Shown: positions 41,610-51,042 of the stretch, piece by piece
Layout of the letters: every line of letters begins with the position of its first letter
Numbering within the stretch: the first letter of the stretch is position 1
NCBI GenBank assembly: GCA_026636295.1
Contig: CP089456.1
Span: 372,001 to 436,000 of the forward strand
Reading direction: 5' to 3'
DNA: 64,000 nucleotides
From: Medakamo hakoo
Taxonomy: Eukaryota > Chlorophyta > Trebouxiophyceae > Coccomyxaceae
The notes under the pieces: model-generated
Database searches by the model: none
Seen by the model: the letters and a program-made list of their open reading frames with translations, nothing else
Told to the model about the DNA's origin: nothing
Program-made: the position numbers and the translations under genes

Positions 41610-42144
41610 GGTGTTTTGTGTTGTGGTGTTTTGTTGGGGTGGGTGGTGTTGTGTCGGCCGCCAAACCGCGCCCCCCCGTCTCGAACGAGAGTGTGAGAAC
41701 GAGCGCGCACGCTTTCGTTTTTTTTTTCGCTGGCTTTTTGTTTAGTGTTGTTACAATCGCAGCCGCCGCAGCGGGGAAAACACCCCGCACATAGTCGGCG
41801 GTGTTGCGAGCGGGGGGACCCTTGTCTCTGTCTCGTAGCAAGAAAAAAAGGAATTCGCGGCTGTCGTTGTTCAATTCAAGTCCTTGGTTTTTTTTGGTTG
41901 AGCTGTCGGCACAAGCGGAGGTCGGGTGGTAATCAATAGGCAAAAGAAGTTGGGGGGAGGGGAGGGGGAGGGGGATACAAACAATTAAATTGTGTGAGGG
42001 GGAGGCTCCGTTTAGGGCCAGCCGTCCCAGTGTGCAGCCGGATCGCGCCAGCGTCGCAGTGTGTCCGGGCGTCGCTTGTTGTTTTGGGTTGTGGCTTGTG
42101 TGTGTTGGTGCGAACAAGAAAAAAAAAAGGGTCGGGGTCGCTCT
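41610..42144. other. Intergenic region, T-rich
   Basis: This 535-bp region lies between the TCP11 start and the stop of the upstream GATA-MBD gene (same strand). It has unusually low GC for the window, several A and T homopolymers (about 41719-41730, 41843-41850, 41888-41896, 42118-42128). No gene was seen. Confidence 0.5.
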
Positions 42145-43387
42145 TCACGTCCGCCCGCCGCCGCGCCGCCCGACCGCCGCCGGGGTCACAGGCCCCAGCG
42201 AGGCGTTGACGGCTCTCGCGGCCGCCGCCGCGGCTGAGAGCGCGCGCGTCGACGCGGCGAGGGCCTTGCCGCCGTCCACGGCCAAAGGTGAGGCAGGCAG
42301 CAAGCCGACCGCGGCCGCGGCTTCGGCGGAGGTCGTCGACGACAGCCCTGCACCCACGGTCGCCGGCACGCCGCCGGCCAGCTCGTAACCGACTAGGTGC
42401 AGGGCGTGCAGCGGGTTGTTGTGCGGCACCAGGCCGAACGCCGGGCCGGCGGCGGCGGCGGTGTCCGGGCTGCCCCCGCCACTCTCGCACGCCGCCCCGC
42501 GCACAATGACCGCCAGGCGCAGGGCTTCCATGCGCGCGACGACTTCGCGCGGGCTGGAGGGCGGGGCGTCAAGCGAGGCAGCCGGCTCTGGTGCGGCGGG
42601 CGGCGGAGCACCCGCGGCGCCGCGCTCCGCCCGCGGCAACAAGTGGAGCAAGACGGGCGGGGGCGACCCCGCGCCCCCCGCGCCCGCGGCCGCCAGGACG
42701 TTGGCGCGCGGGAAGACGCCGACGACGACCAGGCGGGTGGGCAGGCGGGACGCGGCGGCGGCTGGCAGGGACGCCTCCAGGCTGAAGACGGGCGCGGACG
42801 GCGGCGGTGGGCCGGCGGACGCGGCGGCGCCGGGCGCGCAGGGCCGCCGCCCGGAGCGCGCGGCCTGGCGGCCACAGACCTCCTCACAGCCGTCGGAGCC
42901 GTCGTCGTCGCCGTCGGCGGCGGCCGGTGCGGCGGCGGCCGCCGCCGCGTCGGAGGCAAAGACGCCGCCATGCCAGGCGACTGGCGGGGCGCGCCCACCG
43001 CCGCCGCCGCCCGCGGAGCCGCCGGCGCTGCCCGCTGCGACGGACTGGCAGCGGGGCGACGACGCGGCCGTCGTGGCGGGGCCGTCAGCGGTGGGGCGGC
43101 CGCCGGCCGTCGCCGTCGTCGCGGTGACTTCCGTCGCCGTGGCAGCACCACCGCCAGCCCGCGCGCTGGGCGTGACGGGTGAGGCGGGCTGGAGCGGCTT
43201 GATGTCTGCCGGCGGGGCGGCGGCGGCGGCGGCGGCGCCAGTGGCGGCCGGGGCCGGGGCCGGGCCCGCCTGTGTCGCGTCCCCCCTGTCGGCGGCCGTC
43301 GCCCGTGGCGGGGCGGACAGCGGCGCGGGCGGCGACCCGCCCGACCCGCGCGTGCCCGCCACGGCCGGGCTGGCCACGACGCTGGCC

Positions 43388-43421
<34 letters not shown>

Positions 43422-45911
43422 AGCCGCCGCTGCCGCCCGTCGCGGCCGCGTGCGCGAGCGCCGCCTCGAGCGTCAACAGCGTCGCGCCCGTGTCCGGGCA
43501 CACATACGCGACGTCCAGGCGCGTCGCCGCTGCCAGGGCGCCGTCGCCGTCAAAGACGCCGTCAGGCGCGAACAGGTGGGCGAGCTCCGGGGAGGAGGAC
43601 GACGCCGGGTCGAGGCCGGAGGGCATGGGCGGCCGGGTCACGCACACGACCTTCCTCCACCCGGGCGGCAGGGAGTCGAAGCCCGGGTCGGCGCCGACGG
43701 CGGCCGCGACGGGCGCCGGCACGGACGCGGCCGACCGACGCCGCCGCGGGACGGGCGTGGCAGCGGCCTCGCCGCCCGCGTGCGGCGCGGCCCAGTCGCC
43801 GTCCGAGTCGTCGCCGTCGGTGCAGGCGCGGTGTGGGAGCAGGGCGAGGCCGGGCGCGCCGCACACAAAGCGCCCGTGGGCGGGCAGGCGGGCGCTGATC
43901 AGGCGGGACCGCCCGCACTCGTCGCAGGTCGCCCACAGCCGGCCGTGCGTGGTGGTGAGGCGCAAGGCGGCCGACCGGGCGGCGGCGGCGCCCGGGCGGC
44001 CGCCGACGGCCGCGGCCGCGGCCAGGCGCGAGAGCTCGGCCGCGGCCGCCGCGTCCGGCCACCGCCCGCGGACGGCCGCCGTGGCGGCGCCCGCCAGAGC
44101 AGCAATGACACGGCCGATCCCGGCGCCTGGACACCCGACCAGCGACGCTTCCAACGCGCGCTGCCAGTCCGGCATGGTGCGGCGGTGGTGCGGCGGGCGG
44201 GCGGGGTGCAGCGGGCGCGGGTGGGCCCCGCCTCCTGCATTGTTGCGTGGGTCACCCGCCTCGTCCGACGACGACGACGGCAGGCCCAGCAGGAGCAGGG
44301 CGCCCGCGTCGGCCAGGTCACTCAGCAGGCGGCCCGCCGCGGGCGCGTTCGTCCACACCAGGGCCGCCGCCCGGCGCAGGTCGCCGCCGACGTGCGTGCC
44401 GGCCAAGTCGGGCACGGCCGCGACCGCGCGCGCCGCGCGCAGGGTTAGGGCCGCCGCGCGCGCCGCGCCCGCGCCGCCCCCGCCGCCATCGCCCGCCTGC
44501 AGCGCCGCCCGCGCCCGATCAATGAGCTCAGACCACAGCGGTTCGGAGGGGGACCGTGGGGACGGCGGCTGGCTGGCGGCGTGGGCGGCGCCACACGGCG
44601 GGGCGGCCATGCGGAGGTGCGGGAGGTGCGGGCGCGCGCCGCCCGCGGCCGCGGCCGCGGCCGCGCCGGCCGCCGCTACCGCCGCTGCCGCCGCCGCGGC
44701 CGCGTTCGTCGCCGCCAGCGCTGCTCGGGGCGCGTACACGGGCAGGTACTGGCCGTTCGCCGCCGCCATGTAGTGCGTGGACGCCGGGCGGCCGCCTCCG
44801 CCCCCCGCGCCGCGGCCGGGTGGCGGCGCGGGCAGGCCGGCGCCGAGGCCGGCCGCGGCCGCGTCCGCCGCCATCTGACGGGCGAGAGCGATGGCGGCGC
44901 GTTCGGCAGCGGGACGGCGCACGCCCGACCGCCGCTTCTTGGCGGGCGGAGGGTGAGGCGGCGCCGCCGCGGCCGCGGTGGCGGGCGGCCCGGGCGGGCC
45001 GGGCCGCGCCGAACTGACCGACCCGCCGCCGCCCCCATGCCCGCCACCCCCACTCGGCCCGGCCGACAACCCAAACTCGGCGCCCGGCCCGAATTCCGAC
45101 CCGAACCCGCCGCGGCCGGGCGACGGGTGCCCCGCCGCCCGCGGCGGGCTGGCGGGGTGGGGGGTGGCGGCCGTCGCACCGGTCTGCTGGACGCCGCCGC
45201 CACCGCCGCGGCAGCCGCCGGGGACGTACCCGTCCAGCGTGCCTTTGTTGAGGTAGCGCACGCCACACGCATTGCACAGGTGTGGGGAGGTGGGCGGGCC
45301 CCGGCGCCAGGCGGGGGAGTGGCGGCTGTGTGTGTGCATGGAGAGGGGTGGGGGTGTGGGCTGAGCGAAACCTGGGAGAGGGTGGGAGGGTGGGAGGGGG
45401 GGGTGGGGGGGGGGGGCGGACGAAGGAACGGAGGCGCACGCCCAAACACAACGCACCGCCCGCAGTGATCGCACGGCCCGCCCGACTGGGACGCGTAGCC
45501 GGTGCCGGACGGGGGTGGCAGGCCCGTCGCGTGGGCGTGGTGGTGAGGCGGCCCACTGGACGGGCCGCTCCAGCCACCACCACCGCCGTCGCCCTCCCAC
45601 TCGCCGTCGTCGTATTGTCGCGGTTTGCGCTTGCGGCGGGTGCCGGCGCGTGGTGGGCCTGTGCAGTGCGGTGTGTGGGGATGCCGTGTTGCGTGAGTGT
45701 GCGAGGGATGACGCGACAGCGGGTGGGACGCTTTATGTGTGCCACGGACGGGGAAAAAGGGGAGGGTGGAGGTTGCACCCCGCGAATGGGCCGGCATCAG
45801 AGAGCGGGAGCCCCCCCCGCGCGGCGGCCGCGCACGGCCTTGCCACCCTCTCCCACCCGGCTGCGGACGTGCATTGGACTTCAAGGCCGCCATCGCGGGA
45901 GGTTCCAGCAT
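42145..45911 (-). CDS. Chromatin protein joining GATA, CW-like and MBD-like domains
   Basis: Two exons: about 45911-45457 and 45325-42145, with a GTGCGTTG donor and an ACACAG acceptor. Joined in phase they recreate one GATA finger: CDHCGRRHSPAWRRG in front of PPTSPHLCNACGVRYLNKG. Spacing is CX2CX18CX2C, the plant class. About 400 residues later, LWATCDECGRSRLISARLPA and GRFVCGAPG with a fourth Cys in HRACTD fit a CW zinc finger. Next, SLPPGWRKVVCVTRPP and then TRLDVAYVCPDTGATLLTLEA resemble a methyl-CpG-binding domain. Several plant MBD proteins carry CW before MBD; the added GATA finger is unusual. The rest is Ala/Gly-rich. The N-terminal start is unsure: 45911 is the first in-frame ATG, and a splice acceptor near 45655 is possible. 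The role is inferred as DNA- or histone-mark reading. Confidence 0.8.
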
Positions 45912-46312
45912 CGCGGGACCGCCGCCGGCTCGGAGATGGCAGCGCGCCCGTTCCCTCTGCCCCCGCTTCGCGTCGGACGGGCTCGGCCAATGCCCAGCCA
46001 CTGTTCGCTGTGCCGCCGCCCGCACGCCGCCTCACCTTCGGCGCGGTCGCCTGCGCCGGGCATCACAGCAATGTGGAGACACCCAGGATCAGAATCTGAT
46101 GGAGCAAGGAGTGTCGGAAAGGGCCCGTGGAGCGTGCGCGAGGGCCGCAAGGGGGAGCGATGAAGAGAGAATGCAGACGCGTCGGCGTCTAGTCGGCGAG
46201 CACGAGCGAGCGCCGCACAGAGTGAGGGCCAGCCCCCCGCCCTCCCAGACTGCTGTTCTGAAACTCTGCCCGACTTTTTTGCGCCCACCACTCCAGGCCC
46301 CCCAAACCCCAC
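45912..46312. promoter_or_regulatory. Divergent promoter region, GATA-MBD gene / TOM6
   Basis: About 400 bp separates the divergent starts. The CTCCAG at 46291-46296 upstream of TOM6 could be an acceptor of a 5' UTR intron. No gene was recognised. Confidence 0.35.
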
Positions 46313-46441
46313 ATGTTCCCCGCCCCCACCGTGGACCCCGCTGAAAGCGCGCGTGAACTGAAGCGCAACCTGGTCACCCTCGGCCTCTTCTGCCTCGCCG
46401 TCCGCCTGGCGCCGTCCGTGCTCGCGTCGCTGCGCGGTTGA
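46313..46441 (+). CDS. TOM6: TOM6, small subunit of the mitochondrial import receptor (42 aa)
   Basis: The product starts MFPAPTVDPAESARELKRNL and ends VTLGLFCLAVRLAPSVLAS. Plant TOM6 has the same architecture: MFPG at the start, a charged helix with ALKQL, then a single membrane segment with a central Arg followed by AP (VRVAPYIL/IRAAPYVL); here it reads VRLAPSVL. The length (42 aa against about 54) is a little short. TOM6 stabilises the TOM complex in the outer mitochondrial membrane. The start is in an ACATGTT context. The stop at 46441 is only 45 bp before the ATG of the choline-kinase-like gene on the same strand, so a shared transcript is possible. Confidence 0.8.
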   Translation: MFPAPTVDPAESARELKRNLVTLGLFCLAVRLAPSVLASLRG

Positions 46442-46486
46442 AGCGCCGGCGCCGCGGCGAGAGCCAATCACACGCGCGGTCGAGCC

Positions 46487-48028
46487 ATGGACGGCGTCCC
46501 TCCCAAAAACCGCGCGCGCCGGGCTATCGAGCTGGCGTGCGAGCACCTGCCGGCGTGGCAGGGGGTGCGGCCCAAGGAAGTCAAGGTGAGAGCGCCCGAT
46601 GAGAGAGAGAGACCGCGTGGGCGGCGGCGGCGAAAAAAAAGCAAAACCCGCACGCACTCACGCGCCCCGCCCTCACCCCGCCCGCAGGCAACCGTCATCT
46701 CCGGCGGCCTGACCAACGCGCTCTGGTCCTTGCACCCACCCCACCCGGCCCCGCCCATTGCCGCGCGTGCGTTCGGCGACGGCTCCGACCTGCTGGTCGA
46801 CCGCGCGGCGGAGAAGGCCGCGCTGACCGCCCTCAACCCTGCCGGCTTTGGCGCGGCCTCGCTCGTCCACTTCCCGGGCGGGCGCCTGGAAGAGCTGCTG
46901 GCCTTGCGCACGCTGGACGCGGACGGTGTGGCGGACCCGGCCATGGCAGCGCGCATCGCGGCGGGCCTGGCCCGCCTGCACGCGGCGGGGCGCGGCGTCC
47001 TCGTGCACAAAGCCAAGGCCGGCCGCGGCCGCTTCCCGTCCCCCGCGTCCTCGTCCGCCGCCGCGCACGCCGCCCTCTTCCGGACGATGCGGTCCTGGCT
47101 GACGGTGGCGCTGCGCCTGGAAGCCGTGGCGGCAGGCGGCGGAGGCGCCGGCAAAGGCGGCAAAGTCTCCGCGGACGCGGCCCGGGCCGCCGCGCGCGCG
47201 GCCGCGCCCTCGCCCGCGCCGCGCCCGGCCGACGGCCTGGTGGCCGGCGTGCCCGTCGCCGCCTTCGCCGCCGCCATCGACCGGTGGGAAGCCGCGACGG
47301 CGCCGCTCGCGGCAGCCAGTGGGCCGCCCGTCTTTGCGCACATGGACCTGTTGCCCGGCAACATCATGGTGGCGGCCGACGACGGCGGCGGCGGCGGCGG
47401 GGATGACAAAAACGCGGGCGGCCCGCCGAAACTGCGCGTCCGCTGCCCGCCAGCCAACGGTGGCGGCGGGGCCACGCCCACATCCGACGGCGGGCCGCCG
47501 GCCTCTTCCACCCCGTACGGCCCGGGCCCCGGCATGCAGTTCATCGACTTCGAGTACGCCCGCCCCGCGCCACGCGGGTTCGACGTCGGCAACCACTGGT
47601 GCGAGTGGGCGGGCCTGGACTGCGAGTGGGGCCGGTACCCGTCGCCGGGCGCGCGCGCGGCGTTTGCGGCCGCGTACTTGGCCGAAGCCGCGCGCTGGGA
47701 CGTGCCCAAAAAGGGCAAGGGCGCGCCCACGTCCGCGCCTGCGCCCCCCTCTGCGTCGGCCATCGCTGCGCTGGTCGTCGAAGGCGACGCCTACGCGCTC
47801 GCGGCGCACCTGTGGTGGGCCGCCTGGGCACTCGTCCAGGCGCGCGTGTCGCCCATCGACTTTGATTACGGCGCGTACGCGGCCTCGCGCTTCTCTGAAT
47901 TCTTGGCGCGGGAGGGAGACGTCCGGGCGGCCGTCGACCGGCTGTGCGGCGGGCGGGCAAAGAAGAAGGGGGCGGGCGCGTGGCTGCGGCCCCTGTTGGG
48001 GTGCGGCGCGCACCCCGCGGTCGTGTGA
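46487..48028 (+). CDS. Choline/ethanolamine kinase
   Basis: Two exons, 46487-46585 and 46688-48028, join in phase 0 (donor GTGAGAGC, acceptor CCGCAG) to give 479 aa. TVISGGLTNALWSL is the nucleotide-binding start, FPGGRLEELLALRTL the hinge region, and HMDLLPGNIMV the Brenner/catalytic loop (HxDxxxxN). QFIDFEYARPAPRGFDVGNHWCEWAG is the choline-kinase motif with the metal-binding Asp. The enzyme makes phosphocholine or phosphoethanolamine for the Kennedy pathway. Choline versus ethanolamine preference cannot be told. Two Gly/Ala/Pro-rich insertions (about 47130-47230 and 47370-47520) interrupt the fold in loops. Its ATG lies 45 bp after the TOM6 stop; the gene is convergent with the methyltransferase, 73 bp away. 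Confidence 0.9.
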   Translation: MDGVPPKNRARRAIELACEHLPAWQGVRPKEVKVRAPDERERPRGRRRRKKSKTRTHSRAPPSPRPQATVISGGLTNALWSLHPPHPAPPIAARAFGDGSDLLVDRAAEKAALTALNPAGFGAASLVHFPGGRLEELLALRTLDADGVADPAMAARIAAGLARLHAAGRGVLVHKAKAGRGRFPSPASSSAAAHAALFRTMRSWLTVALRLEAVAAGGGGAGKGGKVSADAARAAARAAAPSPAPRPADGLVAGVPVAAFAAAIDRWEAATAPLAAASGPPVFAHMDLLPGNIMVAADDGGGGGGDDKNAGGPPKLRVRCPPANGGGGATPTSDGGPPASSTPYGPGPGMQFIDFEYARPAPRGFDVGNHWCEWAGLDCEWGRYPSPGARAAFAAAYLAEAARWDVPKKGKGAPTSAPAPPSASAIAALVVEGDAYALAAHLWWAAWALVQARVSPIDFDYGAYAASRFSEFLAREGDVRAAVDRLCGGRAKKKGAGAWLRPLLGCGAHPAVV

Positions 48029-48101
48029 ACGCGAAAGTGGGTGGATGAAAATCCCAGTTAGGTGTTACAAGCTTCTCTTTTCTACAAAGGATGATGCCTC
48101 T

Positions 48102-48968
48102 CTAAGGCTCGGGCGCGGTGGGTGTCATGTCGTCCAGGGTGGCCGCGGCCGCGGCGGCCGACAGGCTGGCGACCGCCGCCGCACCACTCCCCCCACCTCC
48201 ACCCCCACCACGCCCACCCCCACCCCCACCCAACCCGCTGCGCCGCTTCATGATCAGGATGTCGATGGCCGGGTGTTGGTACACCGGGTGCATGCGCGCC
48301 CGCGGGGCTTTGCGCCAGGTAAAGTGCTGGGCAAACGCGGCCGACCAGGCGGACTGGACGGACGCCGACCGGAACTCGTTCACGCACAGGACGGTGGTTT
48401 TGCGGCCGGGGCCGACGAGCGCGAGCACCGCGCCGAGCAGGGGTTCGACCATGGCTTCCTTGTACACGCAGTCGCACATGAGCACGATGTCGGCCGGCCC
48501 GCCCGCGAGGACGGGGCCCCACGTGGTCGGGCGCAACCAGTCGTACTCCAGGACGTCGACCGCGCCGGCCGACCGGGGCCCGCCCGGCAGGCTGCGCCGG
48601 GCCGCGGGGCCCAAGTTGGCGTCCGCGTTGGTCCGCAGCAGTGGCAGGACGCCCGCCACGTCCGTCAGCGTGACGTCCGCGCCGAGCAAGGCCAGGGCCA
48701 GCCCCGCCGCGCCCGCGCCCGACCCGAGGTCGATCGCGCGCTTCCCACTCACGCGGCCGCGCCCAAACTCCGTCTTGGCCGCCTGGTTGCGGTCCAGGTA
48801 GGCGGCCAGGACGATGGACGCGTCCCAGACGGTCAGGCCGAGGTTGCCGCTGTTGGGGTCTTGGGCCAGGCGCAGCGTGACGCCCGTGGTGGGGAGGTCC
48901 AGGCAGACGGACGTTTCCAGGTGCGTGGACCACCGGTCCCAGGTGCCGCCGCCGGAGGAGGAGGCCAT
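48102..48968 (-). CDS. METTL21-type protein methyltransferase (288 aa)
   Basis: The ATG at 48968 begins MASSSGGGTWDRWSTH. LTVWDASIVLAAYLDRN is the family entry motif (W-D-x-s-x-x-La-x-yl). KRAIDLGSGAGAAGLALALLGADVTLTD is motif I and following strand of the class I SAM-binding fold. DVLEYDWLRP and ADIVLMCDCVYKEA are the post-I parts, close to the DxxY(E) motif used by METTL21/METTL20-type lysine methyltransferases. The end has TWRKAPRARMHPVYQHPAIDILIMKRR. Relatives methylate lysines of chaperones, elongation factors and other proteins. The C-terminal 45 residues are a Gly/Ala-rich tail. It is a single exon. The exact substrate is unknown. Confidence 0.87.
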   Translation of the reverse strand: MASSSGGGTWDRWSTHLETSVCLDLPTTGVTLRLAQDPNSGNLGLTVWDASIVLAAYLDRNQAAKTEFGRGRVSGKRAIDLGSGAGAAGLALALLGADVTLTDVAGVLPLLRTNADANLGPAARRSLPGGPRSAGAVDVLEYDWLRPTTWGPVLAGGPADIVLMCDCVYKEAMVEPLLGAVLALVGPGRKTTVLCVNEFRSASVQSAWSAAFAQHFTWRKAPRARMHPVYQHPAIDILIMKRRSGLGGGGGGRGGGGGGGSGAAAVASLSAAAAAATLDDMTPTAPEP

Positions 48969-49289
48969 TGTCGCGCTCGCGTCCCCTCTTCTTCCTTCGT
49001 CTCTCCCGGGCCAGTGACTCGCCCGCCTCAAGGTGGGAATGGCTTGAGGGCGTGGTCAGACAACGGGCGGTGAGCGGCTGCGCCTCCAGGAAAACGCCAG
49101 AGCAGCGGCCCCCAAAAACAGAAGAGTGAGAAAACGTGGCTAGCGTGACCGACACAGTTTGCTCCGACGACACATATCATTTTCTCCAGACGTCCCCACG
49201 CCGCCACCCGCGTGCCTGTCCCATCCACTTAGGCATCAGGCGGGTGTGTCGGCGCCTCAACTAGCCACGGAAGGCCACCACCAAAGACA
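48969..49289. promoter_or_regulatory. Divergent promoter region, methyltransferase / TyrRS
   Basis: These 321 bp lie between divergent starts; no distinct element was recognised. Confidence 0.35.
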
Positions 49290-50930
49290 ATGCGCCGCCT
49301 CGGCACGTCCGCTCCGCGCCGGCTGCACGCGGCCGCGGCCAGCGCGGCCGCGCGAGCGGCCGGCCTCCTCCGCCCGGGCGTGGCCGCGCCACCCGCCCAG
49401 CCTGCGCGGCTAGTTGGAGAGAATGGGGCGCTGTCCACGCAGCGCTGCGTGGCGGCGGCCGCGGCGTCGGCGGACAAAAGCGGGGCGGCCCAATGTCCGC
49501 TCCCACCCCCGCCGCCGCTGGCCCGCCTCCCGCCCGGCACCAACGTCGTGTCCCTGCTCCGCTCGCGCGGCCTGCTCGCCGACGTGGCGGGCGAGGGCCT
49601 GGAAGCCGCCGCGTCGTCCGGCCCGCTGCCCGTCTACTGCGGCTTCGACCCGACGGCGCCGTCGCTGCACCTGGGCAACCTGCTGGGGATCGTCGTCCTG
49701 ACGTGGTTCCGGGCGGCGGGCCACCCGCCGGTCGCGTTGCTCGGCGGGGCGACGGGCCGGGTCGGCGACCCGTCCGGCCGGTCCGCCGAACGGCCCGTCC
49801 TGTCCGAGGCGGCCCTCGACGCCAACGTCGCGGGCATTCGGGCCATTCTCGAGGACCTGCTCACCCGGCCGGGCGTCGCCGACGGCGGCCCGCGCCCGAC
49901 CATCCTCAACAACCACGACTGGTTCGGCGGGGTCGGCCTCCTCGACTTTTTGCGCGACGTCGGCAAGTTTGCGCGGGTGGGCACCATGCTGTCCCGGGAC
50001 TCTGTCAAGTCGCGCATGGCGGCCGACGCCGAGGGCCTGTCCTTCACGGAATTCACGTACCAGCTGCTGCAAGGCTACGACTTTGTCCACCTGGCCCGGT
50101 CGCACGGCGTCCGCGTCCAGGTCGGCGGGTCCGACCAGATGGGCAACATGGTGGCGGGCCTGGACCTGTTGCGCCGGCTGGGCGGGGTGGAGGGGGCGGG
50201 CGCGGCGGCGCCCGGTGGCGCGCCGTCCCCGTCCAGCGACGGCGGCGGCGAGCCCCCGTCCAACGACGCTCCGTCCTCCTCCACGGGCTGCTACGGCCTG
50301 ACCTTCCCCCTCCTCACCAAGTCGGACGGCACCAAAATGGGCAAGTCCGCGGAGGGGGCGGTGTGGCTGGCCCCCGCCCAGCTGTCGCCCTTCAAGTTTT
50401 ATCAGTACCTGCTGACGGCCGTGCCCGACGCCGACGTCGTGAAATTCTTGCGCATGCTCACCTTTTTGCCGCTGGACTACATCGAGCGCGTGGAACAGGC
50501 GATGGCTGCGGGCGCGGGTGGCGGGTACGCGCCGGGCGACGCGCAGCGCATCCTGGCGGCCGAGGTCACACGCTTTGTCCACGGCGAGTCGGGCCTGTCC
50601 GCCGCGCTCGCCGCGACGGCCGCCCTGCGCCCGGGCGCCGACACGGCCCTGGACGCCGACGCCCTGGAAGCCGCAGTCGGCGACGGCCCGTCCGCGTCTC
50701 TGGCCCGGGCCGACGTCGTGGGCAGGCCCCTGGCCGAGCTCATGGCGGCGGTGGGGCTGCAACCCTCGAAAGCCGCGGTCCGCCGCATGATTGCGGGCGG
50801 GGGCGTGGCCCTGAACAACGCCAAAGTGGGGGATGAGGGCCGCGTCGTGGAGGAGGGCGACCTGATTGGCGGGCGCCTGCTCCTGCTGGCGGCCGGCAAG
50901 AAGAACAAGCTGCTGGTGCGGGTGGAGTGA
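49290..50930 (+). CDS. Organellar tyrosyl-tRNA synthetase (bacterial type)
   Basis: This is a single-exon gene encoding 546 aa. The N-terminus, MRRLGTSAPRRLHAAAASAA then more Ala/Arg, is a plausible dual plastid/mitochondrial targeting peptide. The class I signature is HLGN in FDPTAPSLHLGNLLG, and the second signature is KMGKS in SDGTKMGKSAEGAVWL. YCGFDPTAPS, LLGGATGRVGDPSGRSAERP, LNNHDWFG, YQLLQGYDFVHL and QVGGSDQMGNM are typical of bacterial TyrS. The C-terminus has an S4-like RNA-binding part (LAELMAAVGLQPSKAAVRRMI ... GGVALNNAKV). The eukaryotic cytosolic form lacks this layout, so the enzyme serves organelles. A Pro/Ser insertion lies between conserved blocks (about 50200-50280). Confidence 0.94.
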   Translation: MRRLGTSAPRRLHAAAASAAARAAGLLRPGVAAPPAQPARLVGENGALSTQRCVAAAAASADKSGAAQCPLPPPPPLARLPPGTNVVSLLRSRGLLADVAGEGLEAAASSGPLPVYCGFDPTAPSLHLGNLLGIVVLTWFRAAGHPPVALLGGATGRVGDPSGRSAERPVLSEAALDANVAGIRAILEDLLTRPGVADGGPRPTILNNHDWFGGVGLLDFLRDVGKFARVGTMLSRDSVKSRMAADAEGLSFTEFTYQLLQGYDFVHLARSHGVRVQVGGSDQMGNMVAGLDLLRRLGGVEGAGAAAPGGAPSPSSDGGGEPPSNDAPSSSTGCYGLTFPLLTKSDGTKMGKSAEGAVWLAPAQLSPFKFYQYLLTAVPDADVVKFLRMLTFLPLDYIERVEQAMAAGAGGGYAPGDAQRILAAEVTRFVHGESGLSAALAATAALRPGADTALDADALEAAVGDGPSASLARADVVGRPLAELMAAVGLQPSKAAVRRMIAGGGVALNNAKVGDEGRVVEEGDLIGGRLLLLAAGKKNKLLVRVE

Positions 50931-51042
50931 GGCGGGGCGGGGGGCGGGGGGTGGGTGGGTGGACGACAGAGGCCGGTTGTGGCGCGTGGTTCACTCTTCC
51001 GTTTTCGTGCCTCGTCCCCGCGTGGGCCTCACTCCTCCCGCC

